Source: Candidatus Kuenenia stuttgartensis
GTDB lineage: Bacteria; Planctomycetota; Planctomycetia; Planctomycetales; Planctomycetaceae
Direction of reading: 5' to 3'
Assembly (NCBI GenBank): GCA_945906725.1
Contig: CAMDRI010000019.1
Span: 1-48,331 of the forward strand
DNA: 48,331 nt
Under the pieces are notes generated by a model. The model was not told the origin of the DNA, did no database searches, and saw only the letters and a program-made list of their open reading frames with translations. Made by a program: the position numbers and the translations under genes. Below are positions 26,818 through 35,590 of the stretch, piece by piece. The first letter of the stretch is position 1, and every line of letters begins with the position of its first letter.

Positions 26818-27397
26818 ATCCATCGTGCTGGAAGTTCTGCAAATCCTCGAAGGCGAAGTGAATCTGCGAGAAGAAACCAGCGTCGCCGAACAAGCCAAAC
26901 CGGCGATCAAGGCCGAAGAACACACACAGCAAGCCGAGCAACTCGCTGGCACACAGCACAAGCTGGGCGAGCGCATCGATAACGTTGTCGACCGCATTCG
27001 TGCGCTCGACAATGGCGAGGAAGAGTTCGGCAAGGAGATCGCACTGCTGAGACAAGTGGCCGAAGTCATGCTCGATGCGAAGACGATCCTCGCTCGCTCG
27101 GACACCAGCTCACCCGCAATCGCAGCTGAGACGGAAGCCATCGAACTGCTGCTGCAATCGAAGCGCATCAATCCCAAAGGTGGTGGGGGTAGCGGCGCGA
27201 ACCCCGGTGGTGGTGGTGGTGGAACGACCAACGACTCAGCACTCTCACTCATCGGCAGCGGCGTCAACGAAAAGGAAAACCGCGAGGATCATGGTGTCTC
27301 GCAAGCCACAGGCGATTCGGGACCGAAGCTGCCCGAAGAGTTCCGCACCGGCTTGGATGAATACTTCAATCGTTTGGAAAAGGCACGCGGCAAGTGA
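26786..27397 (+). CDS. Continuation of the giant protein after the in-frame TGA
   Basis: The frame stays open for 203 codons after TGA without a shift and reads GGKSRGSLPPSIVLEVLQIL and NLREETSVAEQAKPAIKAEE, long helical segments that continue the style of the upstream protein. An Asn/Gly-rich spacer (KGGGGSGANP, GGGGGG) lies near 27178-27230, and the C-terminus is LPEEFRTGLDEYFNRLEKAR. An independent start would have to be TTG 26810, which lies inside the hairpin and has no good ribosome site. The coordinates therefore begin directly after the TGA. The continuation shows no frameshifts or stops, so it is still under selection or the break is very recent. Confidence 0.7.
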   Translation, partial: PGGKSRGSLPPSIVLEVLQILEGEVNLREETSVAEQAKPAIKAEEHTQQAEQLAGTQHKLGERIDNVVDRIRALDNGEEEFGKEIALLRQVAEVMLDAKTILARSDTSSPAIAAETEAIELLLQSKRINPKGGGGSGANPGGGGGGTTNDSALSLIGSGVNEKENREDHGVSQATGDSGPKLPEEFRTGLDEYFNRLEKARGK

Positions 27398-27429
27398 TGC
27401 CGTCCGAACGATCATTGAGGGGCACTCTC

Positions 27430-28479
27430 ATGCGGCGAATCATCGGATTGCTGTCGGGCCTGACTGTGATGGTCGCGCTGTCGGCGGCGTTTGCTGATGA
27501 GCCGCCTCAGTTCACTCCCGAACAACACGAGATGGCCGCCGAAGTCCTTGACGAACTCGGCGAGTTCGTGTGGGACGTACTCATTGGAACTTTGAGCTTC
27601 GAGGAGGTTGCCGCTGACGATCCGATGGACATCGACGCCAAGGCCGAGGCCAAGCAGGAGGAACCCAAAGCCAATGCGGCTCCGGCGGTCGAGGCCAAGC
27701 AATTTTTGGAAGTCATCGAGGCCTTCGGCGCGATCGCTGATATTTTTGGCGGAGCGGTCGGCGGAGCAGTGGTCGGTGCCGATCCGCTCGAACAGCAATT
27801 CCTCCAGCAGTTTCGCCAACTGTCGAAAACCGAGCTGAATTTCGTCCGTGTGGTCTGTCAGCCCAACGCGGAGCAAAGCACGAAGATCAAAGCCGCCAGC
27901 GAGCTCGGGCTGAAGACGGCTATCAAGAAGTTCACCGAGATTCAGAAGAAGCTGCAGCAAGGCATCCGCGCTGGCGAGCAGCCGCAATGGCCAGACCCGC
28001 GAAAGCTGATGGCGGAAGTGCTGCTCAAGACGGTGAGAAAGACGATGTCGGAAGATCAAGCGAATCGCTACGAAGCGGAGTTACAGAAGCGCTCGGCAGC
28101 TCGCAAGCGAGCCGCGCTGCTGAATCTGGTCGCAAAGCTCGACAAGGATCTGATGCTGACCGCTGACCAACGTGGCAAACTGACCGACGTTCTGAATTCA
28201 AATTGGCAAGACGCCTGGAGCCAGCAGCTCGAAGTTTTCATGTACGGCGATACGTACATACCGGTCTTGCCCGACGCTCAAGTCCTTCCGTCCCTGACCG
28301 AGAAGCAGCAGCAAATTTGGAAGGGCATCCCCAAACAACAAAACATGATCTGGGGCTGGGCGGGCGGTGGCTTCATCCAGGCAGTCGAAGTTGAGGAAGC
28401 GGTAATCGCTGAACAAGCCGTCGAGGAAAAGGCGCACGAGTCCAAGAAGGCCGACGAGAAGCAGGAGCCGCAACCGTGA
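27430..28479 (+). CDS. Secreted helical protein, first of three tandem paralogs
   Basis: The product is 349 residues from ATG 27430 with GAGGGG upstream. A signal peptide (IIGLLSGLTVMVALSAAFAD) is followed by a Lys/Glu linker and a Gly-rich stretch (GAIADIFGGAVGGAVVGADP), then helices with LLKTVRKTMSEDQANRYEAE and MLTADQRGKLTDVL. These last units recur in the next two genes as KTLRTVLTEEQ / KTLRNILKGEQ and as L-T-x-x-Q segments. LTxxQ motifs recall periplasmic Spy/CpxP-type chaperones, but similarity is confined to the motif. The C-terminus is Glu/Lys-rich. The stop overlaps the next start (GTGA). Confidence 0.82.
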   Translation: MRRIIGLLSGLTVMVALSAAFADEPPQFTPEQHEMAAEVLDELGEFVWDVLIGTLSFEEVAADDPMDIDAKAEAKQEEPKANAAPAVEAKQFLEVIEAFGAIADIFGGAVGGAVVGADPLEQQFLQQFRQLSKTELNFVRVVCQPNAEQSTKIKAASELGLKTAIKKFTEIQKKLQQGIRAGEQPQWPDPRKLMAEVLLKTVRKTMSEDQANRYEAELQKRSAARKRAALLNLVAKLDKDLMLTADQRGKLTDVLNSNWQDAWSQQLEVFMYGDTYIPVLPDAQVLPSLTEKQQQIWKGIPKQQNMIWGWAGGGFIQAVEVEEAVIAEQAVEEKAHESKKADEKQEPQP

Positions 28480-29381
28480 TCCGACGCCTTCTTATCTTGA
28501 GCCTGCTGGCAGGACTGACAGGTCCGCACGAGACTCGTGCCGATGACGATGAAGACGACGTGGTCGCTGGTGTCGCGGTGCGACAAATCCGAATCACTGA
28601 GCAGTCGTTCGGCCAGATGGTTTTTGGTGGGCAACAGCAGCAGCAAGTCGTGCAGAATGCCAACGGTAGGGTGCTGGTAATTAACGCCGCCAGTCAGCCG
28701 AACGTGACAGACTTTCGCAAGCGGATGGAATCGGTCGTGACAGCAGAGATACTCGCTGTGAGTCTGCGTTTGTCATTGACAGAGGCTCAAGTGAAAAAGC
28801 TGCGATTTGCGACTCGTGATGACGTCATCCAACACATCAGCCGCGCGGAAGAGTTGCGGCCGAAGTTGACCTCGAAGCCGATCGATCAGGTGGAATACAA
28901 CGAAATGATGAAGCAGTTGTATCCCCTGCGGATGGCTCACCAATACGGATTCCTGAGTGACAATTCGCCTTTTCGGAAGACGCTGCGCACGGTGCTGACC
29001 GAGGAGCAGCCGGTCCAATTTCAAAAACTCGAACGCGGCCGGCAAGCGGCGACCATTGAAGACGCCTTACAAAACATAGAGCGGGTCAAAAACGGACTGC
29101 AACTGGCGGGCGAGACGCGGCGAAAGTTCGCCGAGTTGTTTTTGGAGCACCGCAGAGTGTCCCAGAATGTTGGACCGTACGGGCGGTACATCGTGTTGCT
29201 CGAAGCGAATCTGATCCGCGATCGCGTCGTTCCGCTGTTGAACGAAACCGAACGCGAGACTTTCGAGGCACAAGTCGTCATGGCTAAGCGAGTCGAGCCG
29301 ACACTGGCGACCTACGGATTGTGGACCGCGCGGCGATCCGAGAGTAGCGACGACGAGGCCGAAAGCGAGACGAAGGTCTGA
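28476..29381 (+). CDS. Secreted helical protein, second of three tandem paralogs
   Basis: The product is 301 residues starting at GTG 28476, overlapping the previous stop. A signal peptide (RRLLILSLLAGLTGP) precedes an acidic run (DDDEDD), a short Gln cluster (GGQQQQQVV) and an all-helical body: LSLTEAQVKKLRFATRDDV, SPFRKTLRTVLTEEQPVQF, ERVKNGLQLAGETRRKFAEL and LIRDRVVPLLNETERETFEA. The ordering of these four units matches the third paralog closely. Function unknown; export and coupling to the MoxR operon are visible in sequence. Confidence 0.8.
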   Translation: MIRRLLILSLLAGLTGPHETRADDDEDDVVAGVAVRQIRITEQSFGQMVFGGQQQQQVVQNANGRVLVINAASQPNVTDFRKRMESVVTAEILAVSLRLSLTEAQVKKLRFATRDDVIQHISRAEELRPKLTSKPIDQVEYNEMMKQLYPLRMAHQYGFLSDNSPFRKTLRTVLTEEQPVQFQKLERGRQAATIEDALQNIERVKNGLQLAGETRRKFAELFLEHRRVSQNVGPYGRYIVLLEANLIRDRVVPLLNETERETFEAQVVMAKRVEPTLATYGLWTARRSESSDDEAESETKV

Positions 29382-30298
29382 TGATGGGGCAACTGTTTGG
29401 ACAACTTGAGGTGGTCGCCAAACCAGCCCTACGCGCCAGCGAGGGGCTGCATTCATCGGCGACACCCAACCTCTCGCTGGCGCGTCGGGCTGGTATGCTA
29501 GTGCTGGTGTGGATGCTCACCGTTGGCGCGGTCACGGAAGCTCAGGACGAGGACGACGAACCGGCGGCGCAGCAGCTTCAAGTCCAGAACTTTGAGATAC
29601 CTGAGGATCAATTCGACTCGTGGGTCTTTCAAAACTTGCAGACGGCCACGGCCGCGCGGAAAAAGCTGGATCAGATGCTGGCGATGCAACTGGATGACGT
29701 GGATCAAACATGTCAGCTCACGCCATCTCAACGCAAGAAACTGCAATTGGCCGGCCGGGGCGACATGCTGTTATTTTTCGAGCAGGTCGAGGTCGTCCGC
29801 AAGAAGTTCCTCTTAGTTCGCAAAGATCAGCAGAAATTCAACGATATCTGGCAAGACATCTCCCCGCTGCAAGTGAAAGTTCAAGTGGGGTTGTTCGGCG
29901 ACGAATCGCTCTATCAGAAGACGCTGCGAAATATACTCAAAGGAGAGCAACTCTCGAAGTATTCGCAAGTCGATGGTGAGCGGCGGAAGTTTCAATACCG
30001 TGCCAAAGTTGAGCTAGTCGTGGCGATGCTCGAAAACGCTATGCCTCTGCGCGATGAGCAACGGCAGAACCTGATCGCTCTAATCGTCAAAGAAACCAAA
30101 CCGCCCCGCAGCTTCGGACAGCAACAGGATTACTACGTCGTGATGTGGAACATCTCGAAGATTCCGGAGAAGACTCTCCGGCCGCTGTTCAAAGATGTGG
30201 AATGGAAAGTCCTGAATCAACAATTCACTCAAGTGCGCGGGCTGGAACAGTGGTTGAAGCAGAGCGGAGCGCTGCCGAAAGAGGAGGAGGGGGAATGA
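29381..30298 (+). CDS. Secreted helical protein, third of three tandem paralogs
   Basis: The product is 305 residues from ATG 29381, joined to the previous stop by TGATG. Residues 39-55 form the hydrophobic core of a signal peptide (MLVLVWMLTVGAVTEA), so the real start may be ATG 29495; the 38 residues before it are largely encoded by a palindromic repeat. The body has LTPSQRKKLQLAGRGDMLLF, ESLYQKTLRNILKGEQLSKY and AMPLRDEQRQNLIALIVKE, aligning with the second paralog. The stop overlaps the following start (ATGA). Confidence 0.8.
   Translation: MMGQLFGQLEVVAKPALRASEGLHSSATPNLSLARRAGMLVLVWMLTVGAVTEAQDEDDEPAAQQLQVQNFEIPEDQFDSWVFQNLQTATAARKKLDQMLAMQLDDVDQTCQLTPSQRKKLQLAGRGDMLLFFEQVEVVRKKFLLVRKDQQKFNDIWQDISPLQVKVQVGLFGDESLYQKTLRNILKGEQLSKYSQVDGERRKFQYRAKVELVVAMLENAMPLRDEQRQNLIALIVKETKPPRSFGQQQDYYVVMWNISKIPEKTLRPLFKDVEWKVLNQQFTQVRGLEQWLKQSGALPKEEEGE
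29423..29493. repeat. Inverted repeat, 24-bp arms, inside the 5' end of a gene
   Basis: Arms 29423-29446 and 29470-29493 match at 22 of 24 positions with a 23-nt loop; the arm begins CCAGCCCTACGCGCCAGCG. It lies just upstream of the signal-peptide Met codon (29495) and is in frame with it. Confidence 0.8.
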
Positions 30299-31437
30299 GC
30301 AATCAAGTCATGCAGTGCCGAGTGCCGAGTGCGGAAGGCAATGCCATATCTGGCACTTTGCACTTTGCGCTCTGCACTCGTCACTTTGTACTGTGTTTGT
30401 TCCTCGTCAGTCTTTCGCTGTTCGGTTTCTTCGACACCCCCACCGCAGCGCAGCCTCCCAATGCGAGAATTGGCGAAGTTGTTCCGCGCGACGTGCGCGA
30501 GATGTACGACCGCGGCTTGCAGTATCTCGCTTCCACGCAGTCGGAGAATGGAGATTGGACCGGAGGTGGCGGTGAGCAAGGGCCGGGCGTCACCGGCTTG
30601 GGCTTGATGGTGTTTCTGGCCTCGGGGGAAGACCCGAACTTCGGGCTGTACAGCAATCATGTCCGGCGAGCATGCCGCAACATAATCACGCAGCAGAACG
30701 GAAGCACCGGATACTTTGGCGGCAGCATGTATCACCATGGCTTTGGGATGTTGGGACTGGCCGAGGCTTACGGAGCGGTTGATGACCGAAGTCTGTGGTC
30801 AGAAGGAAAAGGGAAGGATCAGCGTTCGATCGGAGTCGCACTGGAGTTGTCAGTTCGTGCGGCAATCACGTCACAGAAAAAAAATCCATTGGGGGCGTGG
30901 CGGTACTCTCCCGATGCGACCGATGGGGATACTTCGGTCAGCGGAGCGGTCCTGGTCGGCTTGCTGGCCTCGCGCAATGCCGGCATTGAAGTGCCCGATG
31001 AAGTCATCGACAAAGCAATCTCGTACTACACGAAGATGACCTCCGCGTCTGGCCAGGTCGCGTACTCCGGAGGCATCGGTGGGTTCGACGAATCGCTGGC
31101 CCGCATCTCGATCGCGACGCTCGTCTACGCGATCGCCCGGCGGAAGGATCTGCCGCAGTTCAAATCGACACTCGGATATCTCGTCAACAAATGGGAATTC
31201 ACCGGACCATCCGGTTTCGGCTGGATGGAGTACCAGCGCTACTACCAGGCTCAAGCACTGTTCCAGGGAGATGTCGACACCTGGGAAAAATGGAACAAGC
31301 TGCTGATCCGCCAATTCAAAGCGCAGCAACTGCCCGACGGCAGTTTCAAAGGCCAATTTGGCCCAGCAACCTCAACGACACTTTCGTTGCTGGCGGTCGC
31401 GCTGAATTACCGATTTTTGCCGATTTACGAACGATAG
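30295..31437 (+). CDS. Squalene-cyclase/prenyltransferase-like repeat protein, exported
   Basis: The product is 380 residues from ATG 30295 (a run of GGAGG just upstream; overlaps the previous stop). After a hydrophobic leader (about 30-50, encoded partly by a repeat) it has alpha/alpha-toroid repeats of the prenyltransferase and squalene-oxidase type: MYDRGLQYLASTQSENGDWT, GPGVTGLGLMVFLASGE, ISYYTKMTSASGQVAYSGG and KAQQLPDGSFKGQFGPATS, the last a QW-like motif. The DxDD catalytic acid motif of hopene cyclases is not visible, so a binding or structural role is more likely than cyclisation. It sits directly before the thioredoxin-domain gene. Confidence 0.83.
   Translation: MSNQVMQCRVPSAEGNAISGTLHFALCTRHFVLCLFLVSLSLFGFFDTPTAAQPPNARIGEVVPRDVREMYDRGLQYLASTQSENGDWTGGGGEQGPGVTGLGLMVFLASGEDPNFGLYSNHVRRACRNIITQQNGSTGYFGGSMYHHGFGMLGLAEAYGAVDDRSLWSEGKGKDQRSIGVALELSVRAAITSQKKNPLGAWRYSPDATDGDTSVSGAVLVGLLASRNAGIEVPDEVIDKAISYYTKMTSASGQVAYSGGIGGFDESLARISIATLVYAIARRKDLPQFKSTLGYLVNKWEFTGPSGFGWMEYQRYYQAQALFQGDVDTWEKWNKLLIRQFKAQQLPDGSFKGQFGPATSTTLSLLAVALNYRFLPIYER
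30312..30402. repeat. Degenerate GCACT-rich inverted repeat at the 5' end of a gene
   Basis: The left part holds two GTGCCGAGT units and the right part GCACTTTGCACTTTGC and related units in the opposite orientation. It encodes part of the leader of the cyclase-like protein. Arm matching is loose, so the boundaries are approximate. Confidence 0.5.
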
Positions 31438-31446
31438 AGTTCCGAC

Positions 31447-34203
31447 ATGAGATCAATTGCCCTGTTGACCGCGATTCTATTGGCATGCGTTTCCGCAGTC
31501 GGTGCGGACGATGCGGTCCTGCATTTGACCAACGGCGGCTTCGTCCCGGGCGAATTAAAAAGTTCCGAGCAGCCAACCGTTTTGCGTTGGCAGTCGACGA
31601 GGTTCCTACGGCCGTTCGAGTTCTCACTGAATGGCGTCGCCGCCGTGCAGTTCGTCATCCCGTCCACGCTGCCAAAGCCGACCGGTGAGTATTGCCTGGA
31701 ACTTGCTGCCGGGGATGTGCTATTCGGCGAACTGCTGAGCCTGACCGACGATGTCGCGGAAGTGGAAGTCGCCCGTTTCGGACGGGTGCACGTCAAGCGA
31801 GATCAGATTCGGCGGCTGTATCGTTGGAGCAACGGCGCGGATTTGATCTATCTCGGCCCCAACGGTTTGACGGAGTGGAAAGAAACCTCGGCCACGAAGC
31901 ATTGGCGCGAAGAGGGCGGGCAACCGCTGACGGATCAAGAAGGAGCGAACATTCGCGGCGACTTCGGCATTCCGCCTCAGGCGATCATCGAGTTTGAACT
32001 CGCGTGGAAAAACAAGCCGGACTTCGTGTTCGCGCTGGGCGTCAACGACTCGGACGACGAGACGATTTACAAGCGAGCGTTCCGGTTCGAGGTCTGGGAC
32101 AACGAACTGGTCGTGCGCTGCGAACTCGGACGTGAGGCCGATGTGGATTCGGTCCAGGAAGTCTCCGGCGGACGCGACCGCGCGGGCCGAGCACACTTCC
32201 TGGCGTACCTGGATCAAGAGAAGGGCCGGTTGTTGGTGTATTCACCCAGCGGCACACCGCAGGGGCAAATCAACGTCACGCCGCGTAAGCCGCAGGTCCA
32301 TTCGGGACTGAGGCTGACGAACAAACGTGGTGACGTGCGATTGGAACGACTCCGTATCAGCCGTTGGAATGGAGTCCCACCGCGCGAAGTGCAGGCGAAT
32401 AAGTCGCGGTTGCATCGCACGGATGGTTCGATTGCCTATGGCACGCTCGCCTCGTTCGATCCCAACTTGAAACAGTTCACCATTCGCGACGGCAATGAAG
32501 AAATCAAAGTCGCGGCCGATCAGATATCCAGCGTGTTTCTCTCTCCGCCCAACGACGAAGTCGCACGGGCGTTTCGAGCCGTTTATCTTGACGGCACACG
32601 GCTGAGCGGTGAATTGACCAAAATTGCCGATGATCACCTGAGGCTGACGAATCCTGCGATCCAAGAGCCGCTGCGTCTGCCGCTGTCGGAACTCCGCTCG
32701 TTCGCGGTTCTGACGCAAGAGAACTCGGCAGCGAACTCATCCGTTGAAGGCCGAGCAGGGCGACTCGAGTTGGATGGTCTGCGTCTGCACGGCCGGCTGA
32801 CAAACGGCCGCGAACAGCCGGGCGCGAGTTGTCTCGTTTGGCATCCAGACTTCAGTGAGAACGCCAGTCCGCTGCGCGCCGGAGTTTCCGGGCGCGTCGT
32901 CTATCGCGATCCACCGCCGCCGAAGCCCAAGGTCGTTCAACAGCAGCAACAACCGCAACCCGCTGGGTTCGCGGATGCTTTTTTGAAAGCTCTGGCCGGC
33001 GGGCCAAACGCCGTCGCGCCCGCCACGCCCGGCAAGCGCACGATGCACCTGCGCAGCGGCGATACGATTCCGTGCGAAGTGACCAAGATCTCCCAGGCGG
33101 GAATCAACTTCAAAACAACTCTGTCCGACGCGACGTTCGTCTCGCACGACAAGGTCAAGGCGGTGGAACTGTCGGTCGTGGACGGCCCGCCCAAGCTCAA
33201 CAAGACGAAGCGCGAGCGACTGCTGACACTGCCGCGCCTGCAACGAGATTCGCCGCCAACGCAATTGATCCGCTCCAGAAATGGCGACTTTCTGCGCGGT
33301 CGAGTGATCGACATGGACGATCAGGAACTCCGACTCGAAGTCCGCGTCGAGACGAAAAAGATCCCGCGCGACCGCATCTCGCAGATCATCTGGTTTCATC
33401 CCGACGAACTGGGTTCGACTGAAACATCCGCAGCCGATACCCAACAGTCAGCCGCGACTTCGGACTCGACTCGCGTGCAAGCGTTCCGCAGCGATGGCAT
33501 CCGGCTGACGTTTTTCCCCGAGCAATTCGCCGACAAGGCCCTGTCTGGCAAGAGCGAAGTGCTCGGCAATTGCCGAATGGAAGTGGATCAAGTCGATCAA
33601 CTGCTGATCGGTGCCGAGATCGAAAAGTCGGCGGCCGACCTGGCCTATCACCGCTGGAAACTGCACCACGCGGTCGAACCGAAGATCGCGCAGGATGTCG
33701 ATGGCTCGAACCCCGATGGCCGCGCGCCGGGCACTGAATCGCCGCTGGTCGGTAAGGCGGCTCCTGATTTTCAATTGGAGCTATTGGGCAGCGGCGGCAA
33801 GAAATTTCATCTTGCCGATCAGAAGGGAAAAGTCGTGGTCCTCGATTTTTGGGCGACGTGGTGTGGCCCATGTCTGCAAACGATGCCGCTGGTCGAAAAA
33901 GTGGTTCATGAGTTCGTCGGACAGGACGTGCAACTTATCGCCGTCAATTTGGAAGAGCCGGCCAAGACGATCACCGCGACTCTGGAACGACACAAACTAA
34001 ATGTCACCGTGGCCCTCGATCAAGACGGCGTCGCCGCGACGAAGTACCAAGCGACCGCGATTCCGCAAACAGTCATCATCGACCGCGAAGGAAAAGTCGC
34101 ACGTCTGTTCGTTGGTGGCGGCCCGAAACTCGCCGATCAATTGCGTGAGGCGCTACACAGCGTCGTGACGGGCGGCGATGCGACCAAGCCGATGCTGAAA
34201 TAG
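31447..34203 (+). CDS. Repeated beta-module protein with C-terminal TlpA-type thioredoxin domain
   Basis: The product is 918 residues with a signal peptide (RSIALLTAILLACVSAVGAD). Up to eight modules follow, with the pattern hydrophobic-x-GD/G-x-hydrophobic-x-GEL, strand, acidic or polar strand, then RDQI or DRI: for example LELAAGDVLFGELLSL, RTDGSIAYGTLASF, YLDGTRLSGELTKI, MHLRSGDTIPCEVTKI and IRSRNGDFLRGRVIDM. A LamG/ConA-like insertion lies near 170-315 (FEVWDNELVVRCELG). Residues 760-905 are a thioredoxin/AhpC-TSA domain, with FWATWCGPCLQTMP and its CxxC at 806-809 and the cis-Pro loop AIPQTVIIDREG. TlpA-type proteins reduce or rearrange periplasmic disulfides. It is the last gene of the run. 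Confidence 0.85.
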   Translation: MRSIALLTAILLACVSAVGADDAVLHLTNGGFVPGELKSSEQPTVLRWQSTRFLRPFEFSLNGVAAVQFVIPSTLPKPTGEYCLELAAGDVLFGELLSLTDDVAEVEVARFGRVHVKRDQIRRLYRWSNGADLIYLGPNGLTEWKETSATKHWREEGGQPLTDQEGANIRGDFGIPPQAIIEFELAWKNKPDFVFALGVNDSDDETIYKRAFRFEVWDNELVVRCELGREADVDSVQEVSGGRDRAGRAHFLAYLDQEKGRLLVYSPSGTPQGQINVTPRKPQVHSGLRLTNKRGDVRLERLRISRWNGVPPREVQANKSRLHRTDGSIAYGTLASFDPNLKQFTIRDGNEEIKVAADQISSVFLSPPNDEVARAFRAVYLDGTRLSGELTKIADDHLRLTNPAIQEPLRLPLSELRSFAVLTQENSAANSSVEGRAGRLELDGLRLHGRLTNGREQPGASCLVWHPDFSENASPLRAGVSGRVVYRDPPPPKPKVVQQQQQPQPAGFADAFLKALAGGPNAVAPATPGKRTMHLRSGDTIPCEVTKISQAGINFKTTLSDATFVSHDKVKAVELSVVDGPPKLNKTKRERLLTLPRLQRDSPPTQLIRSRNGDFLRGRVIDMDDQELRLEVRVETKKIPRDRISQIIWFHPDELGSTETSAADTQQSAATSDSTRVQAFRSDGIRLTFFPEQFADKALSGKSEVLGNCRMEVDQVDQLLIGAEIEKSAADLAYHRWKLHHAVEPKIAQDVDGSNPDGRAPGTESPLVGKAAPDFQLELLGSGGKKFHLADQKGKVVVLDFWATWCGPCLQTMPLVEKVVHEFVGQDVQLIAVNLEEPAKTITATLERHKLNVTVALDQDGVAATKYQATAIPQTVIIDREGKVARLFVGGGPKLADQLREALHSVVTGGDATKPMLK

Positions 34204-34283
34204 AACGCACGCCCCTCGTCCGATCGAACAGGCATTGGCGCGAAGCATGTTGGCTCGGCGGAAGCATCGCATTTTCGTGCAAC

Positions 34284-35408
34284 TCAATTTCCTTCGGCCA
34301 GAAGATCTGCCACCCGCTCGGCAACCTCGAAGGAGCAACCCCACGAAAAAGTGACGCCCGAACCACCGTGACCATAGTTATGAACGATGCGCGTGCCAGC
34401 CTCCCGCTCCAAGCGGACGTTTTGAAGGCGGACCGGCCTGAGGCCGACACGGACTGGCTCCGCCGCGTCGATGGTGGCTCCTCGAAGGACCGGCAGAAAC
34501 TCAAGACAGCGCTGGTACATTTCGCGAATTGGCTCATAGTTGTGCAGACCGATCTCCAAGTCCCGTTCGTCAGGCTCGGCTAGCCCCCCCAGGAGCAGGA
34601 TGTCCTCACCGCGCGGAACAATGAAGATGAAGCCCCGGCCCTCACCCGAACCGTCGTGGGAAACGCAGTGCGCCTGAGTAATCCTGGGCATGGTCTTGCC
34701 GTCATTTCGCAGGCGTATGAGCGCGCCTCGAAGCGGTGATACCAAATCGCCTGTCAGTTCGGTGGCACCCAGACCGGTGCAATTGACAATGGCATCGACT
34801 CCGTACCGGCTTGCCAACGACGACTCCTGCTGTCGCAAATTTCCGGTCACCTGACTCTCGATGATTTGGCAGCCGGCCTTCTGGGCTTCGCCAAGGAGCC
34901 AGTACATGTACGCATCTGTATCAATCATGGGAGCGAGGTAAGAGTATGCGTCCTGAAAGCCGAGTCGTGGGTTGACGCCGTTGTCCCGTATCAGGGACGA
35001 ATCATGCTTGAACTCACGAACCTTGCCCCTCAGTTCATCCACCTTCATCTGAAGTCGTTCATCCGCACTGATTGGGTGTTGAACGTAAAAGGTCACTGGC
35101 TTCAGGAAAACGCCGGTCATCGGATCAAGAGCGAGGTCCGCGAAGATCTCGTACGATTGATGGCACCAGATTTTGGACCGATCCAACGAGACTTGGTCTT
35201 GATGATGTCCACAAACGGCAGGCGGCCATTCCCACAAAGCCCCGGCGACGACCGACGTCACGCGCGGAGCAAATTGATCCGCGATCACCGTGACCTCGAA
35301 TCCTCTTCGCCTCAAGCAAAGCGCGCTGGTGAGACCACTGACTCCCGCTCCAATGACCAACACACTTCCTCTGAGACCACCGCCCTGACCGTCACTAGCA
35401 CGACTCAC
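34284..35408 (-). CDS. D-amino-acid oxidase family FAD-dependent oxidase
   Basis: The product is 374 residues from GTG 35406-35408. The dinucleotide-binding motif VLVIGAGVSGLTSALCLRR lies at 15-35, VAGALWEWPP is the DAAO-like second segment, and GLRPVRLQNVRLE plus HNYGHGGSGVTFSWG near 335-355 form the DAAO C-terminal signature. These FAD enzymes deaminate D-amino acids to 2-oxo acids and H2O2. An ATG exists farther upstream in frame, but it would prepend unrelated sequence that also overlaps the decayed neighbour gene. The gene is flanked on its 5' side by a pseudogene. Confidence 0.88.
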   Translation of the reverse strand: MSRASDGQGGGLRGSVLVIGAGVSGLTSALCLRRRGFEVTVIADQFAPRVTSVVAGALWEWPPAVCGHHQDQVSLDRSKIWCHQSYEIFADLALDPMTGVFLKPVTFYVQHPISADERLQMKVDELRGKVREFKHDSSLIRDNGVNPRLGFQDAYSYLAPMIDTDAYMYWLLGEAQKAGCQIIESQVTGNLRQQESSLASRYGVDAIVNCTGLGATELTGDLVSPLRGALIRLRNDGKTMPRITQAHCVSHDGSGEGRGFIFIVPRGEDILLLGGLAEPDERDLEIGLHNYEPIREMYQRCLEFLPVLRGATIDAAEPVRVGLRPVRLQNVRLEREAGTRIVHNYGHGGSGVTFSWGCSFEVAERVADLLAEGN

Positions 35409-35590
35409 CGTAATTGGCCTCACAATTTTCGCTCCTAACGATCGCCTAGAATCACTCGCCAGGGATGTGCAAGTGTCTTTGGGAGACTTCCCCCAATCAT
35501 CGGTCGGGCGAAGTATATTCATCGACGGTATGGGCAGAAATACCTGATCTTCGTTCGCGAGAACGACATTCACGTGCTTCTGACAACCGC

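Noticed and set aside
26810..27397. Independent gene starting at TTG 26810
   Set aside because: No ribosome site; the start lies in the hairpin and the frame is continuous with the upstream gene, so I treat it as a continuation, while noting that reinitiation cannot be excluded.
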